Part shown: positions 49,740 through 58,802 of the stretch, in pieces
How positions within the stretch are numbered: the first letter of the stretch is position 1
How the letters are laid out: every line of letters starts with the position of its first letter
Assembly (NCBI RefSeq): GCF_046000175.1
Contig: NZ_JBEOMB010000007.1
Span: forward strand, 74,372 to 138,371
DNA length: 64,000 nt
Direction of reading: 5' to 3'
From: Rhodoplanes sp046000175
Lineage (GTDB): Bacteria; Pseudomonadota; Alphaproteobacteria; Rhizobiales; Xanthobacteraceae
Notes under the pieces: model-generated
What the model saw: the letters and a program-made list of their open reading frames with translations, nothing else
Databases searched by the model: none
Told to the model about the DNA's origin: nothing
Translations under genes and position numbers: made by a program

Positions 49740-50597
49740 ATGAGCGCCGAGATCGACAGCGTGCGGATCGCCGCGCCGGCCCAGGCCGGCGTCTCCGGCC
49801 GTCCGCGCCGCGAGACGAAGCGCCGGCGCTGGCGCGGCGTCGTGCTCGGCCTCGTCGTGCCAGTGGTCGCCGCGCTCGGCTGGGAGCTGGCGGTGCGGGC
49901 CGGCCTGTCGGACGGCCGCCTGGTGCCGCCGCCCTCGCGCATCGCCGAGACCTTCGCGGATCTCGCCGTCACCGGGGAGCTGGCGCGCCACACCGCCGCG
50001 ACCGTGGCCCGCGTCGCCGCCGGCTTCGGGTTCGGCGCGCTCGCCGGCACCGTCATGGGCGCGATCGCCGGATACTCGGGGCTCGCCCGCTCGCTCCTCG
50101 ACCCGACCCTGCAGGCGCTGCGCGCCATCCCGTCGATCGCCTGGGTGCCGCTGTTCATCCTGTGGCTCGGCATCTTCGAGGCCTCCAAGGTGGCGCTGAT
50201 CGCGGTCGGCGTGTTCTTCCCGGTCTATCTCGGCGTGATGGGCGCGATCGTCGCGGTCGACCGCAAGGTCGTCGAGGTCGGCCGCATCTTCCGCCTCTCC
50301 GGCCCCGCGATGGTGCGCCGGATCCTGCTGCCGGCCGTGCTGCCGAGCTTCGTCGTGTCGCTGCGGGCCGGGCTCGGGCTCGGCTGGATGTTCGTCGTCG
50401 CCGCCGAGTTCATGGGCGCCGGCGAAGGGCTCGGCTATCTGCTGGTCGACGGCCAGCAGCTCGGCAAGCCGGCCCAGATCGTCGCCGCCATCGTCGCCTT
50501 CGCGATCCTCGGCAAGACCACCGATTGGATCCTCGTCGCCGCCACGGCGCCGTTCCTGCGCTGGCAGGACGTGGTGGCGGCGGAGGAGCCGCGGTGA
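49740..50597 (+). CDS. ABC transporter permease, SsuC/TauC type
   Basis: The 285-residue inner-membrane protein has about six hydrophobic segments. The start segment GWELAVRAGLSDGRLVPPPSRI is typical of SsuC, and the ATPase-coupling EAA-like loop reads DRKVVEVGRIFRLSGPAMVRRILLPAVLP near 185-205. The last residues reach a Glu/Pro end at 50597. The ATPase gene follows after a 120-bp gap with a palindromic repeat. Confidence 0.9.
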   Translation: MSAEIDSVRIAAPAQAGVSGRPRRETKRRRWRGVVLGLVVPVVAALGWELAVRAGLSDGRLVPPPSRIAETFADLAVTGELARHTAATVARVAAGFGFGALAGTVMGAIAGYSGLARSLLDPTLQALRAIPSIAWVPLFILWLGIFEASKVALIAVGVFFPVYLGVMGAIVAVDRKVVEVGRIFRLSGPAMVRRILLPAVLPSFVVSLRAGLGLGWMFVVAAEFMGAGEGLGYLLVDGQQLGKPAQIVAAIVAFAILGKTTDWILVAATAPFLRWQDVVAAEEPR

Positions 50598-50621
50598 TGC
50601 TCTGCAATTTGCCGACGCCGA

Positions 50622-50670
50622 AGAGCCCCCCACCCCCGACGCGCTCCGCGCGCCAGGGGTGGGGGGAGCA
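50622..50670. repeat. Palindromic repeat between the permease and ATPase genes
   Basis: The hairpin is CCCCCCACCCC...GGGGTGGGGGG with an inner stem GCGCTCCGCGCGC. It interrupts the SsuABC-type operon. Confidence 0.8.
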
Positions 50671-50717
50671 GCGCCAGCCGAACAGATCAGATCAGCTAAT
50701 AACTCGATGAGCCCGCC

Positions 50718-51491
50718 ATGCTGATCCTGGAAAACCTCGGCAAGACTTACGCCAACGGCGTGCGGGCGCTCGATCGGGTGTCGCTGTCGGTGCCGCTCGG
50801 CGAGATCGTCGCCGTGGTCGGCGGCTCCGGCTGCGGCAAGTCGACGATGCTGCGGCTCGTCTCCGGGCTCGACCGCCCGACCGACGGGACGATCGCGCTG
50901 GACGGCGAGGAGATCAGGGCGCCGCACGAGAAGGTCGGGATGGTGTTCCAGGAGCCGCGGCTGCTGCCGTGGCTCACCGTGGCCGACAATGTCGGCTTCG
51001 GCCTCGCGGCGCTGCCCCGCGAGGCGCGCGACGCCCGGGTGGCGGCGCAGCTCGCCCGGGTCGGTCTCGCCGACAAGGCGGGCGTCTGGCCGCGCGAGCT
51101 GTCGGGCGGGCAGGCGCAGCGCGTCGCGCTGGCCCGCGCGCTCGTGACTCGGCCCGAGGTGCTGCTGCTCGACGAGCCGTTCTCGGCGCTCGACGCCTTC
51201 ACCCGCGCCGACCTCCAGGATCACCTGCTCGACCTGTGGCACGACGCCGAGCCGACGCTCCTCGTCGTCACCCACGATGTCGACGAGGCGATCGCGCTCG
51301 CCGACCGCATCGTCGTGATGCGGCCGCGGCCGGGTCGCATCGCCGAGGAGATCGCCGTCGACCTCTTGCGCCCGCGCGACCGGGACTCGGCCGCGTGGGA
51401 TGCTGTCAAGCGCCGCGTCCTCGCCGCCCTGCACGGCGCCCGCGAGCGCCGGCCGGCGGCGACCGTGGAGGCCGGCGCCGGCTGGTGGTGA
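50718..51491 (+). CDS. ABC transporter ATP-binding protein, SsuB type
   Basis: The 257-residue protein has Walker A GGSGCGKSTM (about residues 35-44), the signature LSGGQAQRVALARAL, Walker B VLLLDEPFSALD and the switch His in VVTHDVDEA. The FQEPRLLPW motif (Q-loop) is typical of the nitrate/sulfonate/taurine group. It completes a three-gene importer. Convergent livH follows after a repeat. Confidence 0.92.
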   Translation: MLILENLGKTYANGVRALDRVSLSVPLGEIVAVVGGSGCGKSTMLRLVSGLDRPTDGTIALDGEEIRAPHEKVGMVFQEPRLLPWLTVADNVGFGLAALPREARDARVAAQLARVGLADKAGVWPRELSGGQAQRVALARALVTRPEVLLLDEPFSALDAFTRADLQDHLLDLWHDAEPTLLVVTHDVDEAIALADRIVVMRPRPGRIAEEIAVDLLRPRDRDSAAWDAVKRRVLAALHGARERRPAATVEAGAGWW

Positions 51492-51510
51492 TCGCCCCGA
51501 TCGGTTCATC

Positions 51511-51614
51511 GGTCATTCCGGGGCGGCGCGCAGCGCCGAACCCGGAATCCAACCCGAAACTCGGTGACTGTCGGCGGATTCCGGGTTCGCGGCTTCGCCG
51601 CGGCCCGGAATGAC
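51511..51614. repeat. Paired palindromes between convergent ssuB-type and livH-type genes
   Basis: GGTCATTCCGGGGCGGCGCG...CGCCGAACCCGGAATCC and GGATTCCGGGTTCGCGGCTTCGCCGCGGCCCGGAATGACC are inverted copies of each other. The position between converging genes suits a bidirectional transcript end. Confidence 0.85.
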
Positions 51615-51639
51615 CAGAAGATGATCGACCGGCGTCTGC

Positions 51640-52512
51640 TCAGCGCTTGAGCAGCGCGCTGCCGTAGAGGCCGGTCGGCTTGATCAGCAGGATCAGCAGC
51701 ATGATGGCGAACGGCGCCATCTGGGCGAGCGGCGCGTAGACGAGCGAGCCGATCGACACCACCTGGCCGACCAGGAAGGCCGAGATGAACGTGCCCTTGA
51801 TGCTGCCGAGCCCGCCGATGATCACCACCATGAAGGCGAAGGCGAGCACCTCGAGCCCCATGTCGGGGAACACCATGATCAGCGGCGCGTGCAGGCCCCC
51901 GGCGAGGCCGGACAGGGCGCCGGCGATCACGAAGGTGAGGGTGAACAGCCGGTAGACGTTGATGCCCAGCCCCTCGACATGCTCGACGTCCTCGATGCCG
52001 GCCCGGATCGCCTTGCCGATGATGGTCTTGTTGAGGAACAGCCAGATCCCCGCATAGACGAGGAGCGCCAGCACCACGACGACCAGCCGGTAGACCGGGA
52101 CCTCGGTGCCCAGGATGTCCCACTGCGCCTCGATCGGCACCGGCACGGGCCGCGGCACCAGGCCCCACACCGCCTTGATGATGCCGATGCCGCCGATCAG
52201 GATGCCGAACGACGTGATCATCGAGAAGGTGATGTCGCGCGCGTAGATGCGCAGGAACACGAAACGCTCGACCAGCAGCGCCGTGACGCCGGCGCCGACC
52301 ACCCCGACCAGCGCGCCGAGCCAGACGCTGCCGATCATGGCGCTGATCGAGTAGGTGAGATAGGCGCCGACCGAGTAGTAGAGGAGCTGGTCGAGGCTGA
52401 TGATGCGCATCAGGCCGAAGCACAGCGACAGGCCGACCGTCATGAGGAAGAAGATGCTCCCCATGCTGAGGCCGAAGATGACGCCGGAGAGGAGCAGTTG
52501 AAGATCCATCAT
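51640..52512 (-). CDS. livH: Branched-chain amino acid ABC transporter permease, LivH type
   Basis: The 290-residue protein has about eight hydrophobic segments. Recognisable are IFGLSMGSIFFLMTVGLSLCFGLMRI near the start, GIEDVEHVEGLGINVYRLFTLTF (coupling loop, usually AxAxDxExA) and VIIGGLGSIKGTFISAFLVGQV. The start ATG at 52512 overlaps the livM stop (ATGA); ATG 52509 is the alternative. It is the last gene of the liv operon. Confidence 0.92.
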   Translation of the reverse strand: MMDLQLLLSGVIFGLSMGSIFFLMTVGLSLCFGLMRIISLDQLLYYSVGAYLTYSISAMIGSVWLGALVGVVGAGVTALLVERFVFLRIYARDITFSMITSFGILIGGIGIIKAVWGLVPRPVPVPIEAQWDILGTEVPVYRLVVVVLALLVYAGIWLFLNKTIIGKAIRAGIEDVEHVEGLGINVYRLFTLTFVIAGALSGLAGGLHAPLIMVFPDMGLEVLAFAFMVVIIGGLGSIKGTFISAFLVGQVVSIGSLVYAPLAQMAPFAIMLLILLIKPTGLYGSALLKR

Positions 52513-53513
52513 CGCGCTTTCACTCCCGCATCGGCCGGACGCTCGGCCGTCTCGGCCGGCGCGTCGGCATCGCGCTGACGCAGCACCAGGCGGCGCAGCA
52601 GCGGCTCGAGCGAGCCCCAGATGCCGCGCTCGCCGGCCAGCATCACGAACACCAGCAGGAAGCCGACGATCAGCTCCCAGTGGCCGACCATCTTGCTGAT
52701 CAGGTCCTTCATGCCGACGAAGGCGATCGAGCCGACCAGCGGACCGTAGAGCGTGCCGACGCCGCCCAGGATGGTGACGACGACCGGATCGGCGGCGCGC
52801 GCCGGGCTCGACATCTCGGGACTCACCAGGCCCTGGTGGATGGCGTAGAGGGCGCCCGCGAAAGCCGTCGTCGTGTTGGCGACCACGAAGGCCATCAGCC
52901 GGATGCCGTAGTTGCTGTAGCCGAGGAAGCGCAGCTTGTCCTCGTTGGCCTTGGCGGCGAGGCAGCAGGCGCCGAACACCGAGTCGTCCAGATACTTGTA
53001 CAGCGCCCAGATGCCGAAGCAGCACAGGAAGGCGAAGAGCCAGAAATCGGCCGGCCGGGTGATGTCGAGCACCGGGGTCGAGTCCATCCGGGTCAAGAGC
53101 TCCAGGCCGTTGTCGCCGAACGTGACGCTCGCCAGCATCTTCTGCATCATGAAGAAGATGATGACGGCGAGGGCCAGGTTGACGAGCGCGAAATAGTCGG
53201 AGCGCAGCCGCACGAACAGCGGCCCGACCAGCGCCGCCACCAGAAGCCCCGCGACGATGCCGACCAGGATGCCGACATACGGGTTGGTGCCGAAGTAGTA
53301 GAGATAGAACGCCGCCCCGTAGGCGCCGGACGCGAGATAGGCCGGCTGGCCGAACGAGATGAAGCCGACGCGGCCGAGCAGGAAGTTGCAGCCCATCACG
53401 TAGATGGCGAAGATGATGATCTCGTTGTTGAAGGGCAGCGGCAGCACGAACCGGAGCACGATCAGCAGCCCGAAAGCCACCACCAGCCCCGACCACCAGC
53501 GCAGGACGCTCAT
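52509..53513 (-). CDS. livM: Branched-chain amino acid ABC transporter permease, LivM type
   Basis: The 334-residue protein has about nine membrane segments, with NFLLGRVGFISFGQPAYLASGAYGAAF (the family's GxxSxGxAAFxGxGAY region) and VTILGGVGTLYGPLVGSIAFVGM near the end. A charged C-terminal tail follows. It precedes livH with a 4-bp overlap. A 176-bp gap with a palindromic repeat separates it from livF. Confidence 0.93.
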   Translation of the reverse strand: MSVLRWWSGLVVAFGLLIVLRFVLPLPFNNEIIIFAIYVMGCNFLLGRVGFISFGQPAYLASGAYGAAFYLYYFGTNPYVGILVGIVAGLLVAALVGPLFVRLRSDYFALVNLALAVIIFFMMQKMLASVTFGDNGLELLTRMDSTPVLDITRPADFWLFAFLCCFGIWALYKYLDDSVFGACCLAAKANEDKLRFLGYSNYGIRLMAFVVANTTTAFAGALYAIHQGLVSPEMSSPARAADPVVVTILGGVGTLYGPLVGSIAFVGMKDLISKMVGHWELIVGFLLVFVMLAGERGIWGSLEPLLRRLVLRQRDADAPAETAERPADAGVKAR

Positions 53514-53559
53514 CGGACAATCCCTCTCTCGGCCGCAGCCGGGCGGCCATACCCCAATC

Positions 53560-53661
53560 CGTCATCCTGAGGTGCCCGGCGAAGCCGGGCCTCGAAGGAT
53601 GGACGGCCCGGGCCGTCGCCCTTCGAGGCTCGGCCTGCGGCCGAGCACCCCAGGGTGACGG
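53560..53661. repeat. Palindromic repeat inside the liv operon
   Basis: GTCATCCTGAGGTGCCCGGC at one end and GCACCCCAGGGTGACGG at the other are inverted. Inner stems CCCGGCGAAGCCGGG, GGCCCGGGCC and CTCGGCCTGCGGCCGAG are present. It sits between livF and livM. Confidence 0.85.
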
Positions 53662-53689
53662 ATGAAGTTCGGGCCATCGTGGACGCTCC

Positions 53690-54391
53690 CTAGAGATACG
53701 GCTCGCAGACCTCGGGCTTGATCTGCTCGCGCTCGGTGAGCTCGGCCACCAGCCGGCCCTCGTTGAGGGCGTAGATCTTGTCGGCGATGGCGCAGATCAT
53801 CGGCAGGTTCTGCTCGACGATGACGAGCGCCGCGCTCTTCGACAGCTCGCGGAAGACGTCCTTCAGGTGCGAGACGATCGACGGCGCGAGACCCTCGGTC
53901 GGCTCGTCGACCAGGAGGAGCTTCGGCTTGCCCAGGATCGCACGGCCGATCATCAGCATCTGCCGCTCGCCGCCGGACAGATAGCCGGCCTTGCGGTCCA
54001 TCAGCACCTTCAGCTTCGGGAAGAAGACGAGCACCGGATCCCAGTCGTAGTCGCCGGAGGCGTAGGAGCCGAGCTCGAGGTTCTCCCGCACCGTCAGGTC
54101 GGAGAACACCTTCTTGTCCTGCGGCACGTATTTGATGCCCATGCCGGCGATCGCGTAGGCGGTGCGGCCGACGAGATCGACGCCCTCCGACTCGACCGTG
54201 CCGGCGGTCGGCCGCAGGAAGCCGGCGATGCTCTTGAGCAGCGTCGACTTGCCGGCGCCGTTGCGGCCGACGCAGCCGACGACCTCGCGGTCGCGCACCG
54301 CGATGCCGATGTCGAACAGCACCTTCGACTCGCCGTAGGCGGCGTTCAGGCCCTTCACGTCGAGGACATGGCCGTTGGTCGCGACGCTCAT
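53690..54391 (-). CDS. livF: Branched-chain amino acid ABC transporter ATP-binding protein, LivF type
   Basis: The 233-residue protein has Walker A GRNGAGKSTL, the signature YLSGGERQMLMIGRAIL, Walker B LLLVDEPTEGLAP and the LivF-type IVEQNLP switch region. Its ATG at 54391 overlaps the livG stop by 4 bp. Confidence 0.95.
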   Translation of the reverse strand: MSVATNGHVLDVKGLNAAYGESKVLFDIGIAVRDREVVGCVGRNGAGKSTLLKSIAGFLRPTAGTVESEGVDLVGRTAYAIAGMGIKYVPQDKKVFSDLTVRENLELGSYASGDYDWDPVLVFFPKLKVLMDRKAGYLSGGERQMLMIGRAILGKPKLLLVDEPTEGLAPSIVSHLKDVFRELSKSAALVIVEQNLPMICAIADKIYALNEGRLVAELTEREQIKPEVCEPYL

Positions 54392-55182
54392 GACACGGCC
54401 TCGCCTTCACCCGCCTCGGTGGCGATCTGCCAGTAGCTGCGCCGCACCTCGGGATGGCGCAGGCACTCGTCGCACGGACCCTCGGCGATCACCCGGCCCT
54501 CGTGCATCACCGTGAGGCGCTGCAGGAAGTCCTGCACGTGGGAGAGCTTGTGCTCGACGATCAGGATGGTCTGGCGGCCGACGCGCGCCTTGAGCACGTC
54601 GAGCAGCATCCGGATCTCGGTCTCGGCGAGTCCGGCGAGCGGCTCGTCGAGCAGCAGGAGAGCCGGCTCGGCCAGGATCGACATGGCGATCTCCAGCCGC
54701 CGCTTCTCGCCCAGGCTCAGGTTCTTGACGACGCGATTGCGCAGATGGCCGAGATTGAAGGTCTCGAGCGTCTCGACGACCTTCGGGTGGTCGCGCCGGC
54801 TCCGGCAGGTGCTGAAGAACAGCGCCGGGAGCGACGGCTTCTCGTAGGCCCGCACATAGGACAGCACCAGGTTGTCGACCACGGTGAGGCTGTCGAAGGT
54901 GGCGGTGAGCTGGAACGTCCGCATCATGCCGAGGTCGACCCGCTTCTCGGGCGGCATCGCGGTGACGTCCTGCCCCTTGAACAGGATGCGTCCCTCGTCG
55001 GGCGGATAGTAGCCGGTGAGGAGGTTGAAGAACGTCGTCTTTCCGGCGCCGTTCGAGCCGATGATGCCGGCCACGTCGAACTCGCGCAGCACGAAGCTCA
55101 CATTGTCGACGGCGACGAGGCCCTTGAAGCGCTTGGTGACGCCCTCCGCCCGGATGATCTCGGCGCGCGGGTCCGTGGTCAC
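54388..55182 (-). CDS. livG: Branched-chain amino acid ABC transporter ATP-binding protein, LivG type
   Basis: The 264-residue protein has Walker A GSNGAGKTTFFNLLTGYYPP, the signature NLSLGEKRRLEIAMSI and Walker B LLLLDEPLAGLAETE, followed by IVEHKLSHV. The ATG at 55182 is 106 bp downstream of the binding-protein stop, with a hairpin in between. Confidence 0.95.
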   Translation of the reverse strand: MTTDPRAEIIRAEGVTKRFKGLVAVDNVSFVLREFDVAGIIGSNGAGKTTFFNLLTGYYPPDEGRILFKGQDVTAMPPEKRVDLGMMRTFQLTATFDSLTVVDNLVLSYVRAYEKPSLPALFFSTCRSRRDHPKVVETLETFNLGHLRNRVVKNLSLGEKRRLEIAMSILAEPALLLLDEPLAGLAETEIRMLLDVLKARVGRQTILIVEHKLSHVQDFLQRLTVMHEGRVIAEGPCDECLRHPEVRRSYWQIATEAGEGEAVS

Positions 55183-55248
55183 GGTGTTCCTCGTGTCTGG
55201 TCGCGGCGGGCGGCGAGAGCCGCCCGGCCGCCGTGCACTGGGGAAGCG

Positions 55249-55272
55249 GGGACCGGCGATTCGGCCGGTCCC
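55249..55272 (-). promoter_or_regulatory. Intercistronic hairpin between the liv binding-protein gene and livG
   Basis: Inverted repeat GGGACCGGC (55249-55257) / GCCGGTCCC (55264-55272) with a 6-nt loop and no T-run. Such stems often stabilise the upstream binding-protein mRNA or attenuate read-through. Confidence 0.65.
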
Positions 55273-55288
55273 TTACGGGTCGGAGAGA

Positions 55289-56533
55289 TCAGTAGCCGAG
55301 CGACTTCAACGGCGGCAGGATCTCCTCGCCGCCCATCGATCCCTCGACCGAGAACAGATCCCACTCGTTCTTCTGCTCGCCCGGACCCTTGCCCTTGACC
55401 AGGAAGGCGCCGTACTTGAACGCCGCCTGATGGTCCTCGCGCCACGACGCGGGTCCCTTGACGCTGTCGAACTTGCCGTTGTTCGCCATCAGGGCCGCCG
55501 TCACCTTGGCCGCATCCCAGGACTTCGACTGCTCGAAGCCGCGGAACATCTCCATGTAGGCGATGTAGGCGATCGCCGCGTAGGCGTCCGGCGGATAGCC
55601 GTACTTGTCACGGAACAGCTTGGTGAAGTCGGCCGCCTGCTTGGCCACCTCCTGGTCCGGGAAGCCGGCGAGGTCGTAGTAGAAGTAGTGCATCGCATAG
55701 ACGCCGGCGAGCGCCTCCGGCGGCAGCCCCTTCGCCACCACGTTGGTGATGAAGGCGTTGAAGATCGTCATCTCCTTGTTGAGGCCCATCTGCTGGACCT
55801 GCTTGAGGAGCGCGACCGAGTCGGCGGCGAACTGCGCCGCGATGAACACGTCCGGCTTCGCCGCCTTCACCTTCTGCAGGATGGTGGTGAAATCGGTGGT
55901 GCCGAGCGGCGCCTCGTCGCGGCCGACGATCTCGGCGCCGTACTGCTTGGCCGCCGCCTCGACGCCGTCGCGAATGTCCCAGCCCCACGAGTCGGAGCGG
56001 GCCAGGAAGAAGATCTTCTTCTTGCCGAGCGTCTTCACGGCCTGGGTCCCGGCCATGTAGCCGACCGTCCACGGCGAGTAGGCGGCCGCGAAGGTGGAGG
56101 GCGCGATCTTGCCCTTGGTGAACGCCTCCTTGGCCTGGACGCAGACCGGGAAGTACGGCTTCGGGTCACGCGAGACGAGCGCGTTGATGGCGTAGGCGAG
56201 CGGGGCCCAGGTCTGGCCACCGACGCCCTTGACGCCCTGGTCGACCAGATAGCGATAGCGGCGCACGCCGACGTCGAGCTTGGCCTCGTCGTCGTCGACC
56301 ACGCCCTCGAGCATGGTCTTGCCCTCCGGCATGTCGAGGCCGCCGCGCTTGTTGATCACGTCGACGGCGAGCAGGGCGCCCTGCTTCTGGGTCTCGGCGA
56401 CGGCGGCGAACGGGCCGGTGAGGGGCAGCAGGATGCCGATCTTGGCGGTCTTGGTGCTCTGGGCCTCGGCGAGTCCGGGCGCCATGAAACTGCACAATGC
56501 GGAAACGGCGAGCAGACCCCATAGCTTTCTCAT
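55289..56533 (-). CDS. Periplasmic substrate-binding protein, LivJ/LivK type
   Basis: The 414-residue protein has a signal peptide (MRKLWGLLAVSALCSF, cleavage after AEA near 24) and the type 1 periplasmic-binding fold. It starts KIGILLPLTGPFAAVAETQKQGALLAVDVIN. Later segments KIFFLARSDSWGWDIRDGVEAAAKQYGAEIVG and KVKAAKPDVFIAAQFAADSVALLKQ follow the family. Ligands in this family include amino acids, amides, urea and aromatics. The livGFMH genes follow. Confidence 0.93.
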   Translation of the reverse strand: MRKLWGLLAVSALCSFMAPGLAEAQSTKTAKIGILLPLTGPFAAVAETQKQGALLAVDVINKRGGLDMPEGKTMLEGVVDDDEAKLDVGVRRYRYLVDQGVKGVGGQTWAPLAYAINALVSRDPKPYFPVCVQAKEAFTKGKIAPSTFAAAYSPWTVGYMAGTQAVKTLGKKKIFFLARSDSWGWDIRDGVEAAAKQYGAEIVGRDEAPLGTTDFTTILQKVKAAKPDVFIAAQFAADSVALLKQVQQMGLNKEMTIFNAFITNVVAKGLPPEALAGVYAMHYFYYDLAGFPDQEVAKQAADFTKLFRDKYGYPPDAYAAIAYIAYMEMFRGFEQSKSWDAAKVTAALMANNGKFDSVKGPASWREDHQAAFKYGAFLVKGKGPGEQKNEWDLFSVEGSMGGEEILPPLKSLGY

Positions 56534-56843
56534 GTCCGTGTTCCTCTCTGTCTGCGACGGGTCTTGTTATTGGGTCTTGTTATTGAAGCCGAAATGAAAG
56601 AAATGCGGCTCGTCTGGCGGTCGAACGCTGCGCCGGTCCGGGGCCTCCGGCAATGCGGTAAAGTGCGTCACGATCGATCGTGTCGAGACCGATCGTATCA
56701 CGACCGGCCGTGCCGCGGGCCGTCGTGACGCGATGCCGTGGCACGCCGGCTGCGCACCGGTCCGGTGCCGATGCGGTCGCCCCGGCGCAGCAGCGCCGGA
56801 CGGTCGGACCGGAGCGCGGGGACGCCGCGCTCCGGCTCGTCGT
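56534..56843. other. Interval upstream of the liv binding-protein gene
   Basis: This 310-bp interval is downstream of the M24 peptidase and upstream of the binding-protein gene. It holds a 13-bp tandem repeat (separate entry) next to the ATG and, at 56,670-56,720, clustered GATCG/CGATC words with the palindrome CACGATCGATCGTG. No gene is supported. Confidence 0.6.
56559..56584. repeat. 13-bp perfect tandem repeat in the leader of the liv binding-protein gene
   Basis: GGGTCTTGTTATT occurs twice in succession (56559-56571, 56572-56584), ending 26 bp from the start codon at 56533. It may be a recent duplication affecting the leader or promoter. Confidence 0.85.
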
Positions 56844-58265
56844 CTACTTCACCAGGGAGGGATGGTGCAGGCCGGGCCGGTCGTAGTTGCCGACGGCCTC
56901 CTCCATGTGCTCCATCAGCGTGAAGACGATTGGGCCGGTCGGGCCGACCAGCACGTTCTCCTCGAGACGGGTCGTCTGCTCGAGCTCCGGATGGCCCGCG
57001 AAGGTCTCGATCGCGAAGTACATGTTCTCCTTGATCTCGGCCGGCTGGCTGAGCGAGTAGGCGCGCGAGATCCACATGCCTTCGTACAGCGTGATGCCGA
57101 TCGAGTGGGCGAACTGCTGCAGCGTGACGGTGCCGTAGGTGTCGTCGTCGTATTCCGGGAACTTGGCGGCGACGTCGGCCGTCGAGTTGCCGGGCTTGAG
57201 CATCTCGATGCCGGCATACATCGAGTCGTAGGTCTGCTTGTAGAGGTCGATCTCCTTCTGCGTCATCTTGGCGGCGCACTTGAAGCAGCGCACGTAGTCG
57301 ATGAAGTAGCCGGAGGGGCCGACCGCGTTGATGTCGACGATGACGAGATCGCCCTGCCGGATGATCTTGTCGGTCGCCCATCGCCGGTAGGGCGAGGTGT
57401 TGCCGCCCGAGGCGACGATGATGTCGTAGATGATCTCGCAGCCGAGCTTGAGCATCAGCTCGTGCACCTTGGCCTCGATCTGGCGCTCGGTGACGCCGGG
57501 CTTCAGCCACTCGTGCTTGATGTGCCACATCGCGGCGTCGCCGATGGTCGAGGACTGCTTGAGCAGCTCGATCTCGTCGATCGTCTTGACGACGCGGGCC
57601 GCCGACATCGCGGGCCAGCCGTTGACGATGTTGATCTTGAACTTCTGGAAGGCCTCGAGCGAGGGAATGTCGAGATTGTCGACGCCGATGCGCTCCTTCT
57701 CGACGCCGTACTCCTTGAGCACCTCGTAGATCGAGGCGACCATGCGCTCGGCCATGTAGGGCACGGCCGATTCGGCCCACTGCCAGGTCATGGCCGGGCG
57801 GATGTTGTCGCGCATCATCAAGCCCGGATCGTTGAGCGGGTCGATCTTGCGCTCCTTGGCGCCGGCCGCGATGGCGGCAGACCCCTTCAGGCCCTCGGCG
57901 ATGTTGGAGCCGCGCGTCTTGTGCATCCACGGCAGGTCGATGCGGGCGCACTGCATGTCGGAGCCGGCGGTCTCGAACAGGATCGGATCGCCGCCGCGCG
58001 GCAGCACCGCGTAACGGATGTTGATGTTGTACTTCCAATTGCCCTGGTACGAGCCGGTGATGTAGCGGATGTTCGCGCCCGCGTAGAGCACCAGCGCCCC
58101 GAGATCGTGAATCTCCATCTGCTCGCGCGCCTTCTGGAGCCGCTGCTTGCGCAGTCGCTCGTAGTCGACGCGATACTGCCAATCACAGCCCTGCGCCGGG
58201 TAGACGCGACGCGGCAGCTGATGATGCGGCTTTCCGAGAAAGGCGTGGTCGAGTTCATAGCTCAT
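56844..58265 (-). CDS. M24-family metallopeptidase/hydrolase (Xaa-Pro peptidase fold)
   Basis: The 473-residue protein has a creatinase-like N-terminal domain (GALVLYAGANIRYITGSYQGNW) and a C-terminal pita-bread domain. The five M24 metal ligands are visible: the Asp pair in VIVDINAVGPSGYFIDYVRCF, the His in QFAHSIGIT, Glu in YFAIETFAG and Glu in TRLEENVLV. Family members include Xaa-Pro dipeptidases, creatinase, ectoine hydrolase (DoeA) and DMSP lyase (DddP), so the reaction is open. It lies upstream of a liv-type importer on the same strand and diverges from a GntR regulator, which suggests catabolism of an imported amide or amino-acid-like compound. Confidence 0.82.
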   Translation of the reverse strand: MSYELDHAFLGKPHHQLPRRVYPAQGCDWQYRVDYERLRKQRLQKAREQMEIHDLGALVLYAGANIRYITGSYQGNWKYNINIRYAVLPRGGDPILFETAGSDMQCARIDLPWMHKTRGSNIAEGLKGSAAIAAGAKERKIDPLNDPGLMMRDNIRPAMTWQWAESAVPYMAERMVASIYEVLKEYGVEKERIGVDNLDIPSLEAFQKFKINIVNGWPAMSAARVVKTIDEIELLKQSSTIGDAAMWHIKHEWLKPGVTERQIEAKVHELMLKLGCEIIYDIIVASGGNTSPYRRWATDKIIRQGDLVIVDINAVGPSGYFIDYVRCFKCAAKMTQKEIDLYKQTYDSMYAGIEMLKPGNSTADVAAKFPEYDDDTYGTVTLQQFAHSIGITLYEGMWISRAYSLSQPAEIKENMYFAIETFAGHPELEQTTRLEENVLVGPTGPIVFTLMEHMEEAVGNYDRPGLHHPSLVK

Positions 58266-58802
58266 GGAGCGCTCCTCGTTGGACCGGCTTCGAGGTTTCG
58301 TGAGTTGGTGACCCGGCGGTCGGAGATGCGAAGAAAGCCCGAACGCAAGTGATCCGAGCGGCTCGAATTATAACGGTGGCCGATCGCGGGGGAAGCGAAC
58401 GGCGATGTGGTTCCTACGGCACAGCTCTGCAAAAATGGACGGCGACGCCGACGTTTCGGTACGCCGTCGCACGCACCGAAACGGGATCGGCGCGACGCGG
58501 ACGCGGCGTGTTGCACTGCATACAAAGGGGTCCGATTCGCACGGCGCGGCTAATCCGTCGTGCGGCGAAACACGCTCCGGACAGGGGGCGGCGCCGAGGC
58601 TGCCGGACGCATGCGGGCCACGCGTTCCACCGGGTGGCGCGGCCCCGCGAACACCTCTAGAGTTTTGTCGACGCGACAGGGGGTCGCGGTGACGCCGACG
58701 GTGCTTTTGCGGCGCACCAAGGGGCGCTCCCCGCGCGATCCTGACCGAGACTCGAGACGACAGCTCGAGGCGCACCGGGTTCGAAACGACGGGACGGCGG
58801 CG
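58266..58802. other. Divergent control region between the M24 gene and the GntR gene
   Basis: This 537-bp interval is large for this genome. It holds a perfect 9-bp-arm inverted repeat (separate entry) and the stretch GTTGCACTGCATACAAAG at 58,519-58,536 that resembles half of a GntR operator. Reading frames run through parts of it, but none looks coding. Confidence 0.55.
58452..58483. promoter_or_regulatory. Perfect inverted repeat in the M24/GntR divergent region
   Basis: CGTTTCGGT (58452-58460) and ACCGAAACG (58475-58483) are exact reverse complements 14 bp apart. It is a candidate operator for the adjacent GntR regulator. Confidence 0.5.

Noticed and set aside
56844..58265. DMSP lyase DddP
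   Set aside because: The fold and metal ligands are shared by all M24 enzymes; I could not see DddP-specific residues, and there is no DMSP-related gene nearby. Kept as an M24 hydrolase of unknown substrate.
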